Source: Erigeron canadensis (Eukaryota; Streptophyta; Magnoliopsida; Asterales; Asteraceae). From it: DNA of 64,000 nt. The notes below the pieces were generated by a model. That model saw nothing but the letters and a program-made list of their open reading frames with translations. It ran no database searches and was not told the DNA's origin. Positions 55,320 through 64,000 of this stretch are shown piece by piece. The number at the start of each line of letters is the position of its first letter. The first letter of the stretch is position 1. Location of the stretch: the NCBI RefSeq assembly GCF_010389155.1, contig NC_057767.1, forward strand, positions 23,447,723 through 23,511,722. The letters are read 5' to 3'. A program made the position numbers and the translations under genes.

Positions 55320-55983
55320 ACCAAAAATCTTGCCTTTGGCTTACGGTTGTTTTTGCTTTCCGAACCTTTCCCCCCTTGATCATAAGAACTCGGGATGTAG
55401 CAGATTTCCTTGGAAGCTCTTTCTCATACTCAATTAACATGACATGAAGTTTAGCTGTGGTTTTACTCATGCTATGCATATTACAATTGCGCACGAACTC
55501 GTAAAAAATCCGCTTTTTAGGTTCATGCCAATAGTAATATGCAGATGATAAGCATATTTTAACCTTTCCAATTGCCCATGAGTACCTCTTCAACTAGAAT
55601 ACTTGAGGACTAACTGATGTTCCATGCTTGTGTCGTAAGTCATGAAGTTGATCAACTAGGTTGAACAACTCCACTCCGGCTTGCTTTTAGCACAAAGACT
55701 TGAGTTCAGTGAGCATATCACATGGAAATGAATGCTCAAATTACTTTTGAAGGTCGGCATTCATGCTTTCCAACATTAAGCAAGTAACCTCATTGTTTCT
55801 ATCGTACCGAGCATTGTATGCAGCCAACTTTCAAGTTGAAGCATTCGCTCTCGGAACAATGGTCTCTGCTCATCAATGACTTGAACCCAGTCATTGAAGT
55901 TTGGCTCCAGAAAGTCTTTTCCTTTCTAGCATCGACCTGAAAGTCGATTGGTGTATATTTTGAGAAGGATTTGTTGTTGCCAT
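55320..55983 (-). pseudogene. copia gag
   Basis: The ATG at 55981-55983 opens MATTNPSQN and 'STFRSMLERKRLSGA', a usual copia gag start, and then shifts frame. The downstream piece (55318-55593) gives MHSMSKTTAKLHVMLIEYE and 'LPRKSATSRVLMIKGGK', the end of gag before its zinc knuckle. The knuckle was not found. Confidence 0.82.
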
Positions 55984-57652
55984 CTTCAAAATAGACAAAA
56001 GTTCAATTATCGGTATTTTCAATAATTAATCCTTAAGAAATGTAATTTACCCTTGTTAAATTCATCTAACAAATTACTTTCACTAAGGCTAGGATCCAAC
56101 TTGACATACAATCATTTCATCAGTTGATCTGCTAGAAATGACGGTATTCAAAAGGTAATCGAGAATCGATAATTGCATTCATGCAACTCCTAGAATTATG
56201 GGACTTACAACAACACTGTAAAGGGGTATTAAGTGTTTTGTAAACATGTTTTGTCCCATCTTATGCCACGGGTCAAGGTCTCACCTCTTAACTCGTTTTA
56301 AGTCGCCCAATTAAGAACATGTAGATAGTCCACCGCTGTCTCACAACGAGTGGTAATCTACCTTGAAGAGATACAATTCACCTACATCTCACGTAGAGCA
56401 AAAAGCACTGACAAGTGTTCTTAGCAAAGTGGGTGGCATGGACTTAACTTTAAATGGGTAATGCATTTGATGTAAATCAAAAGTTTATGTTTGAAGACTC
56501 ATGCATAATCTTCGAAACATAATATTTAATAAAATCATTTGTATAGTCTTAACAACACAAGAGAGCTCGGTAGCTCCATTCGAACGCACAAAGAAGCGCA
56601 AGGGCAAAGGTTTGCGATAGACGCAATTAAAAACCCGCCCTTTTAGAAGGCTAACGCACTCCGACTTATACCTCTCTTAGAGTTTGTTCAAATGGGTGAG
56701 CCGGTGTATCTCAAGGTAGTAAGACTCCAATTTTATTAATGAAATCTCTATTTCTATAGTTCTTAGTCAAATTTATTATGAAAACAATTTTTGCATCACC
56801 TTTATACAACTTATAAACAATACAAAAATTAATAAATTTGCTAATTCCGAACTACTTAATCATGTAACAAGTTAAGGTAAGCCACCTCAACATGGTCACT
56901 ATGGTTCATGCATATGTTTAAACCCGGCTCCCCCTTTCCGAAAAAGAGGACCACATGAATCAAGTTACGTTGATTGCTTAAGCCTTTAAACAAAATAACT
57001 AACACTTAGCACATAAACACATAAAAAACATGCTGACTGGAAATTTCTAGTAGCTTCACGACCAGTTTAAGCCTGTTTCTGGTCTGATTCAGCTTTCGAC
57101 CAGAACTACAAAGTTGTAGCCCTATGAGTCGAAAATCTACAGTCTGAATTTGGGCTTCTAACTCATTACCAATTAAAAGATATGAATTTTTTAGTAAACT
57201 GTCGCAAACTAGAAAATTTACACGAAAAATTCACATTGTCATATAATTATCTAATAATTAACCCCAATTATTGGATCACCATGCTTTGAAAAATATATCT
57301 CTATATATTCAGTAAAATCACAATTAATTTTGCATGAATTTCTTGTGATTTTACTATTATTTAACAACTTTAAATAATCAAGATACGTAATCATGCAATT
57401 CATCACATAAACATGTCAATTCACAATTCAAAACTTGTTTGAGGGTTTCAATCTCCATTGAAATAGGTTAAATTTTTAATTAAACAAAAAACCCTAATTT
57501 TATTTAATTAAGATCCGATTTTAATTAATTAAAAATAAGAAAACAACCTTTTAATTATTTTAACAATTAATTAAAATCAACCAACCCTTAAACCCCCCTT
57601 CAAGTTTTGATCTTTGTAATTAATAGATCACGTATGTGGATCGTGATACCAC
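55984..57652. other. copia leader (5' UTR on minus strand)
   Basis: The non-coding leader between the 5' LTR and gag is 1.67 kb, which is long for copia. It ends at the primer-binding site TGGTATCACGATCCAC (minus strand, about 57640-57652). No other feature was found in it. Confidence 0.6.
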
Positions 57653-58295
57653 TGTTAATAATCATAATAGAACTAATTAACAAAGAATAGAATTGAGTTG
57701 TGTACCTTATGCAAAGCCCCAATAAGATAATAATAATAATGATATTATTATTGCTTAGGGTTTAAAGCAAAACTCCTTTACGATCGCACACTAGACACCC
57801 CGAATAATGTATGCTAGTACCCCGATCACTAACCGAACAACCCTTTGTTACAAACCCTTAACTTCAAAGTCGAAATACCCCTTTGGAGATCGGCCACTTC
57901 AAAGAAAAAGGGAGAAGAAGAGAGAAAACTTATATGTATGAAAAAAAAAGTAAAAACCTAGAATTAAGCCCTCTATTTATAGGGAATAATCAGGTTAAAC
58001 ATTGCTTGAAAAATAAGCTAGATCAAGGCTTACAAAACCTTAATGTGGCCGGGCCCCCCTTAGATTTAGGGTCCAAATCCATTTTCCAATTTCACATTTT
58101 AATCCACCTCTTTAATCAATTAAATATAATTAACCCTTTAATTATGTTTAATTAATCATTTCGTGATCAAACTAATCAATATATTACTTTAATATATCAA
58201 TTAATATTATTAAGTTATCGTGTCATTTCGTGTGACCCCGTATGCTTAAATTATTCCCGTACATGCAATTTATAATAAAATGATCCCACTCCAAC
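57653..58295 (-). repeat. 5' LTR of the copia element
   Basis: 643 bp, nearly identical to the left LTR except for the deletion near its inner edge and small indels (GATATTATTATTGC, loss of TTAAGAAAATGG). Confidence 0.93.
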
Positions 58296-58300
58296 AATGA

Positions 58301-58924
58301 TTTTATATGTTTTTAATGCTTAGGATGTTTAAAGTGAAAATGTTTTTATTATAATCTAAAAGTTGCCCATGAACATGAGAAATATATGTCTTAGTAATTA
58401 AAGTTTTATGACTAACGAATATTGTGATGGGAAGTGACGAAGATAAAGATACATGCTACGAATCCTACGATGTAATCATGAGAACGTCCGGCCAATTTGT
58501 TTATGATTATGGTACGATGTAAATTGATCAAAAAATGAAATAATATCCATTAAAGCTAAAAGACAAATAGTAATAAATACTAATCAGGTGGGCGTAAATA
58601 AATGAATTGACTAAAGATGAGTGTCCCAAATGATGTAATGAAAAAATTAAAAGTATTATAGTACCTTTAATGGTGTTTTTTATAAAGTTTTTTGTAAGAC
58701 TTGATATTATTAAAAAAGTTTTTATAAATACTTTTTATCATTAGAGGTGAACTTTTTTAGCAATGACTTATAAAACTTCAAACTATTGCATTCTTTCTCT
58801 TTACATATTTAATTAAAATTTAAAGAATTTTATGCTAGTTTCTTGCTTTTATAATTGGAGCAAAAGTTTTTTTTAAAAAAACTTCTAGAAAAAAGCTTTA
58901 TCATTGTGGATGCTCTTATGAATA
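58301..58924. other. No gene recognised
   Basis: AT-rich DNA. TTTTATAAAGTTTTTTG and AAAACTTCTAGAAAAAAGC (58677 and 58880) are weakly inverted and may mark a decayed MITE. Confidence 0.35.
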
Positions 58925-59170
58925 GATGAAGTTAATTGGTTAAGTCGGATTTTAAAAATATCAAACCAACTCCATTTAGATGGGTTGTTCATGGGTATTT
59001 TTTAAATTTACCATGTGGGTTCCGGATGTGAGTTTTTCCTAAGATCTCGGGTTCGAGGCTTGAGTTTCTCATTTCAAGATATTTTTCATGATGAGGGGGT
59101 TGGAGTTCCAACAAATTTATGGTTAAAATTGTCTCCAACACGCCTGAATCGAGACTAATTTTACAAAAAA
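58925..59170 (+). mobile_element. SINE-like repeat, plus strand
   Basis: It starts GAAGTTAATTGGTTAAGTC, has a box B-like GGGTTCGAGGCTTGAG near 59048, and ends CGAGACTAATTTTAC plus an A run. The reverse complement of 36766-37255 matches after removing its MITE. Confidence 0.65.
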
Positions 59171-59594
59171 AAAAAAGATTGTGAATGATAAGAAGTGGGT
59201 GATTCAGATTTAACTTAAAAGCTTTATCATTGCTAAATCATAGCGAGAGAAGAAAAAAGGATGTGTTATTTTCACCTAATAAAGAAAAAAAAAAAATTTT
59301 GAAATGTGAATTTAACATGAAACTTCGTGCCACACTTTTACAGCGGGAGATCTAACATATATTGTGTTAACCGGGTTCGTGCTACAGAGCTCCCTAAAAG
59401 TAAAAATGTCTATTTCAAATACCCGATGAGGGAAATAATGGTTGAACCTAAAGTGTTTCTTAGAAATAGATAAAATAAAATAAATGGCCGCCGTCGCCGG
59501 AGGATCATGGTGGTGGTCGGAGTTGGTGAAAAATAAATGATTGAGAAGTGTCACTAATAGTCCCTAAAATAAAGAGTCCCTAATTTAACTTTTC

Positions 59595-59598
<4 letters not shown>
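59171..59598. other. No gene recognised
   Basis: AT-rich with a GC-rich patch GCCGCCGTCGCCGGAGG near 59486, which may be a remnant of a Helitron end. Confidence 0.35.

Positions 59599-59635
<37 letters not shown>
59599..59635. repeat. (TA)n microsatellite
   Basis: A long pure TA tract followed by GGGTCACAATCCCGTGCGAA, the start of another possible (TA)n-associated repeat. Confidence 0.9.
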
Positions 59636-59637
<2 letters not shown>

Positions 59638-59892
59638 GTCACAATCCCGTGCGAACCACTTTACAATACGAACGGTACGAACCGAGGACAGAATAGTAAT
59701 TTTTTTATTATTTCTCTTTCTTTTGTTACGGTTTCAATTTTTCAGAAAGTTTTACCCCCAGATCTTTCAATTCAATATATCATAAAAATATGTGAATGTT
59801 AACTATAATAAAATATATATATATTTAAACTCAGATTTTTATCCTCTTTAATTTGATATCAATATTGTTAACTTTTGACAAAAATTGAGATA

Positions 59893-60050
59893 GATGCACA
59901 AAAACACAACTCTTGCATCTATTAAAAAAGCAAGAACACTGAAAATGGATGCACAAAAACACAACTCTTGCATCCATTAAAAAAGCAAGAACATTGAAAA
60001 TGAATACACAAAAACACAATTCTTGCATCCAAAGATAATTATAAACAATG
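59893..60050. repeat. 55-bp tandem repeat, about 2.5 copies
   Basis: GATGCACAAAAACACAACTC begins at 59893 and 59948 and a variant begins at 60002. Each unit ends AAGCAAGAACANTGAAAATG. The AAAGTGCATCCA motif goes on nearby (60138, 60161). Confidence 0.85.
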
Positions 60051-60454
60051 GATGCATGTCAATAACCTTTCCCATTTCTATACGTGAGAATATTAAGATA
60101 AAAACATCCATAAATGCAAACAAGTTATTGAAAGAAAAAAAGTGCATCCAATAAAAAAAAAGTGCATCCAATTAAAAATATGGATTTAATGAACAAAACT
60201 CATTTCCTTACCTTCTTCAAACATAGGTTTCTCACAACAAAAAACCACTTTACACAAATTCACAATACCCATCAAATCAAATGTTTTCACTTTTGATCTT
60301 GCTCAAGAAAGACAGGTGCAAAGAGGGCAAAAGCGTGGATGCACAAACATGTCGCTCTTTTATATTATTTTCTGCCGTCATTTAGTCGGATCCGAATAAG
60401 GGGAAAAACTATGTCAATAGAAATGTTAGGTGAAGAAAGAGGGAGCAGCAAGTG

Positions 60455-60964
60455 CAGAGCCGGCTTAACCTTTATGGTAGCCTTAAGCGGAACCATATTT
60501 GGGGGCTTTTTTCAAGTCTATACAAAAACCCCTTCTCTTCTATTCGGACTTGAAACTTTTTCCATTTTTGTATTAAACGAATCACAAAATCCGTACAAAA
60601 TTTAAGAGGGCAAAAATAAAAAATAAAACTGATTCGAAGGAATGGTGAACCACCTAAATCAGCAGCACTTGAAATTTCAAATTAAACAGATTCTTAACCT
60701 ACGAACTTGTGAACCACTGATTCAAATTTTGATTTTGACTTAGTGTCGTGGACTCATGGTGTGTGGGTTTCCAATTATAGGGGGTTGTGAGATTTTTATT
60801 TTATATGTTTTCTTTATTTATTTACAGCATTTAACATGCCTTTACATTGTTTGAGCTAAAAACTCAGGATACTCAAAGCTCGAAAATTAAAAATTTTGGG
60901 GTCTTTGAAAAAGTGGAGGCCTAAAGCTATTTGCTTGGCCTACTAAACCTATGAACCGGCATTA
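60455..60964. mobile_element. Non-autonomous hAT element
   Basis: The left end CAGAGCCGGCTTAACC and right end ATGAACCGGCATTA form imperfect inverted repeats of the CAGGGCCGGC type. An exact 8-bp AGCAAGTG duplication (60447-60454 and 60965-60972) is diagnostic for hAT. The 510-bp interior is non-coding and includes GAGGCCTAAAGC near 60917. Confidence 0.88.
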
Positions 60965-60972
60965 AGCAAGTG

Positions 60973-61216
60973 GGTGGAGAGAAGAAAACAAAAGTGATTT
61001 TAGTTTCCAAAAGAAGATAAGGGGTTTGACTTGTTTTATGTTTCCTTCAACTTTTGATACATCGGAAGAAGAAAAAAAAAGAGACAATGTGTGATTCCTT
61101 TATTACCCTTTTAAATATTAATTTAAAACAGAAAATTCTCAAACCTTTTCAACCGTTGATCTTAAATTTTAAAGGCTAGGATCTGTTCTTATTCATCTCA
61201 TTTATATATATATATA
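60973..61216. other. No gene recognised
   Basis: AT-rich spacer. Confidence 0.4.
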
Positions 61217-61290
61217 TAGGGTAGCTATCAAATGAGAACCAAACTAAAATAAGAACAAATGAGAACACTTAAAAACTACATTATTATTTA
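61217..61290. mobile_element. (TA)n-flanked MITE family, inverted partial copy 3
   Basis: GGGTAGCTATCAAATGAGAA and AATGAGAACACTTAAAAACT are the reverse of the end of 10790-11020. TA runs lie on both sides. Confidence 0.6.
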
Positions 61291-61321
61291 CATATATATA
61301 TATGTAAATAATATATATATA

Positions 61322-61801
61322 GTGAAAAGTTATTTTGAGAACCCTTTTTTTTGCGAGAACCTTTAAGAACTTTTAAAATCAAGCCTAACCGATGATTATT
61401 ATTTATATGAAAATTATTTTTTGATTGTTTTCTAAATAACTTATGTGTAATTTTGAAGTTTATATATGCGTGGAGGCATGGATTATCATCCGTTATACAA
61501 TTATGTGGAAATTTGGATTTTTGATCACATGTGCACGAATATTGTTATGATTACATGTGATCGACTTGCATACATGTGATCATATCAATATTCGTGCACA
61601 TGTGATCAAGAATCCAAATCTCCACATAATTGTATAACGGATGATAATCCATGCTCCACACAATTATAAACTTCAAAATTACACATAAGTTATTCAGAAA
61701 ACAATCAAAAACAATTTTCATGTAAAGAACAATCATCGGTTGGGCTTGATTTGAAAAGTTCTCAAAGGTTCTCGCAAAAAAATGGGTTCTCAAAATAACT
61801 T

Positions 61802-61806
<5 letters not shown>
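61322..61806. mobile_element. Long foldback MITE, copy 1
   Basis: The 485 bp are almost wholly one inverted repeat. The left arm starts GTGAAAAGTTATTTTGAGAA and the right arm ends TTCTCAAAATAACTTTACCC. The arms meet around 61565, where GATCACATGTGCACGAATATT pairs with AATATTCGTGCACATGTGATC. TA lies at each edge, next to longer TA runs. A transcript would fold into a hairpin of more than 200 bp. Confidence 0.9.
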
Positions 61807-61866
<60 letters not shown>

Positions 61867-61870
<4 letters not shown>

Positions 61871-62036
61871 GTATGGGGCTGTTATGCACCCAACTTGGGT
61901 GAAAAACATCACACATACCAATATTTTAATATTTTGAATAAATATTTGGCCCCTCATGATTTTTATATTTTAAAAAAAAGTATGTAAGGGGTTTTTCACC
62001 CAATTTAAGTGTCTAACAGCCTCATATTCTTTTCCC

Positions 62037-62037
<1 letters not shown>
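61867..62037. mobile_element. Palindrome-core MITE, copy 5
   Basis: The ends are GAGTATGGGGCTGTTATG and CTAACAGCCTCATATTC. The left core is CACCCAACTTGGGTG and the right CACCCAATTTAAGTG. It stands between (TA)n(GA)n and (TA)n. Confidence 0.82.
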
Positions 62038-62068
<31 letters not shown>

Positions 62069-62071
<3 letters not shown>

Positions 62072-62243
62072 AGGCTGTCCGGCACCTAAGATTAGGTGTG
62101 GAACCCCTCACATACTAATTCTTTAATATTTGTTGAATTTTAATTAAGTCAAATGGCCGCCATTATTTTTATGGATTAAAAAAATAATATGTGATTGTTC
62201 CACACCTAAACTTAGGTACCTAACAAACTTATATTTCCATACC

Positions 62244-62248
<5 letters not shown>
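62069..62248. mobile_element. Palindrome-core MITE, copy 6
   Basis: The left core is CACCTAAGATTAGGTG and the right CACCTAAACTTAGGTA. The middle has GGAACCCCTCACATACTAAT and an AAATGGCCGCCATTATTTTT hairpin. It stands between TA runs. Confidence 0.8.
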
Positions 62249-62283
<35 letters not shown>

Positions 62284-62287
<4 letters not shown>

Positions 62288-62771
62288 AAAGTTATTTTGA
62301 GAACTTTTTTTTTTGCGAGAACCTTTGAGAACTTTTCAAATAAAGCCCACCCGATGATTATTCTTTACATGAAAACTGTTTTTTGATTATTTTCTGAATA
62401 ACTTATGTGTAATTTTGAAGTTTATAATTGTGTAGAGACATGGATTATCATCCGTTATACAATTATGTGCAGATTTGGATTGTTGATCACATGTGCACGA
62501 ATATTGCTATGATTACATGTGATCGACTTGCATACATGTGATCATAGCAATATTCGTGCACATGTGATCAAGAATTCAAATCTCCACATAATTGTATAAC
62601 AGATGATAATCCATGCTTCCACACAATTATAAACTTCAAAATTACTTAGAAGTTATTTAGAAAACAGTCAAAAAACAATTTTCATGTAAAAAACAATCAT
62701 CGGTTGGGCTTGATTTAAAAAGTTCTCAAAGGTTCACGCAAAAAAAAAAGGTTCTCCAAATAACTTTACCC
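62284..62771. mobile_element. Long foldback MITE, copy 2
   Basis: The 488 bp are a close copy of 61322-61806 in the same orientation, again with arms meeting near 62527 (ACATGTGATCGACTTGCATA at the turn). TA borders sit inside TA runs. Confidence 0.9.
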
Positions 62772-63881
62772 TATATATATATATAAGATTGAATTATGAA
62801 AAAAGTAAATGGTTAAATCAAATGACAAAATACATATTATTATTTTTTGAGTAAGTTACACTTTCCGTCCTTAAAGTTGGCACGTTTTGCATTTTTCATC
62901 TCTTAAGTGAAAAAATTACAATTTTGACCTTAAACTTGGCAGAATTTTGCAATTGACGTCCCTTGGCCATACGACATTATGTTTCAGCCGTTAAGTACCA
63001 CACGTGCAAAACACGTGAGGGACTAAAAGTGTAAAAGGTGTCTAATTCAGGGATGAAAACTGAAATTTACATTATATATTGTCATCATCTTCATCTTCTC
63101 CAATTGAGTGGCCGGAAAATTCGTCAAAAAACTTAAAATGCCGATATCTCACTCCTTTCTTCGAATTAGACCACAAAACCACTACCAAACTTCTTAAAAT
63201 TAATTTTCATACGAATCCTAACTAAAAGATTTCAGATTAACACTTGATGGAAAACTCAAAATACCGTGGTAACATGATCTAGGCTTGAAAATTAATTTAC
63301 TCTTATTTTTTTTTTCTTTCTTGTTTTTGAACAACAAATACATATATAGTATTAGATAATATTAACTAGTTTTATTAAATATGTGATATACTGAGACGCC
63401 TGGTATCCCGATCATGATTTTGGTAACCCGACTAGATTATTAATGACAGGGGGGCCGATTTTACTCTACCATATATACCATTACAGATATAGAGGCCCAC
63501 ACTATTTTGGTTGGGATACCAAAAAGTGTGGTTAAGATACACCACCCGTATACTGATATGAAAGTCTTATTAATTTAGCTAACAATTGAATATTCAAATC
63601 ACCAACAACTTCTAACATGATTGGTCTTAGTAGTTAGTACATTACACTTATACACCAAACATTGTACTCCTAAAAAAAAAATCAAGTGATCGACAGCTAA
63701 ATAGTACATATCATTTTAAAGTCTGAGACTCTGAGTATGTATCCAACTATCCATAATTAAATAAATAATCATACCATATCTAATATGTAGAAAAAGACTC
63801 GTCTCATCACATGAATGATTTCATTACAATATTATATGATGTTACATAGACCTAACCGTGTACTAGCTAGTTTTTCATATT
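62772..63881. other. No gene recognised
   Basis: The segment 62850-63060 (ACACTTTCCGTCCTTAAAG, AGGGACTAAAAGTG) resembles a decayed repeat common in plants, but the ends are not readable. The part nearest 63880 is probably the 3' UTR of the gene that follows. Confidence 0.4.
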
Positions 63882-63989
63882 TTATTTTCTCTTTGCTTTT
63901 TCTTTTTCCTTGGCTTCTTTATCGACTTTCATAGCTTCCTCCATGACAGGTTCCATCATATCCTCTATCTTGTCTTGCATTTCTTGAAC
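63882..63989 (-). CDS. Last coding exon of an unidentified gene, runs off the window
   Basis: After a TTGAATTTCAG acceptor (minus strand) the exon gives 35 residues and stops at TAA (63882-63884): VQEMQDKIEDMMEPVMEEA then 'MKVDKEAKEKEKAKRK'. The highly charged, lysine-rich tail with heptad-like spacing suggests a coiled-coil or nuclear protein end. No family is recognised. The rest of the gene lies beyond position 64000. Confidence 0.55.
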   Translation of the reverse strand, partial: VQEMQDKIEDMMEPVMEEAMKVDKEAKEKEKAKRK

Positions 63990-64000
63990 CTGAAATTCAA

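Larger units (their letters stand above)
48970..58295 (-). mobile_element. Ty1/copia LTR retrotransposon, minus strand, degenerate
   Basis: LTRs at 48970-49690 and 57653-58295 (TGTTA...CCAACA in plus orientation) are highly alike, with a perfect ATGAT duplication (48965-48969 and 58296-58300). A primer-binding site TGGTATCACGATCCAC (minus strand) lies next to the right LTR, and a polypurine GCTTAAGTGGGAG next to the left one. Coding order on the minus strand is gag, gag-pre-integrase, integrase, reverse transcriptase, RNase H, as in copia. All parts carry stops and frameshifts. A 1.67-kb element is inserted between integrase and reverse transcriptase. Confidence 0.94.

Noticed and set aside
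61551..61793. An 80-codon minus-strand frame
   Set aside because: It lies in one arm of the foldback MITE, and the second copy of the element does not keep it open.

Overview
The window looks like repeat-rich nuclear DNA of a eudicot plant. It is AT-rich, almost all coding traces belong to transposable elements, the few real genes have plant-type introns, and a captured fragment matches a plant TRAF-like (MATH) protein. An Asteraceae origin is my impression from the LTR styles (palindromic CACTGCGNCGCAGTG-type blocks) and is inference only. I see no prokaryotic operons, CRISPR or organellar genes.

Layout. 386-9841 is a Ty3/gypsy element of Tat/Retand type. It has 350-bp LTRs, a CATCA target duplication, a decayed gag, a retropepsin and an antisense ORF, but no reverse transcriptase or integrase. 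Its gag is split by a 3.2-kb insertion (ATTTC duplication) that itself holds a solo LTR (GTCTA duplication). 10150-11410 is a PIF/Harbinger ORF1 pseudogene broken by MITEs. 11983-27092 is a 15.1-kb CACTA element (TAT duplication) sitting inside a small CACTA-type element (11919-27258, CAT duplication). It carries a TNPA-like pseudogene on the minus strand and the last exons of a TNPD-type transposase on the plus strand. It also carries a captured host TRAF-like/MATH gene fragment with its intron retained, two tRNA-Pro genes and different tandem arrays at its two ends.

27590-42440 is a mosaic of SINEs, mini-Helitrons, solo LTRs (29804-30204; 34176-36627 with a copia-like LTR nested in it), MITEs and PIF pieces. 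It contains one plausible small secreted-protein gene (39500-39763). A Harbinger-like insertion at 40108-41126 is confirmed by a paralogous empty site near 33000. The one complete host gene is the six-exon coiled-coil gene on the minus strand, 42793-47030.

47563-48540 holds a Helitron-like piece and a CACTA fragment carrying a Stowaway MITE. 48970-58295 is a Ty1/copia element in reverse orientation (ATGAT duplication), interrupted by a 1.67-kb solo-LTR-like element with GC-rich palindromes (ATAAT duplication). 58300-63880 carries a SINE, a hAT element (8-bp duplication), two long foldback MITEs and further (TA)n-flanked MITEs. The last exon of an unidentified minus-strand gene lies at 63882-63989 and runs off the window.

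The genes do not form a pathway. The interest lies in the readable insertion history, the cargo of the CACTA element, and MITE families that sit in (TA)n tracts. Coordinates of element ends rest on target duplications read by eye. Domain names rest on recognised motifs, not on a database search.
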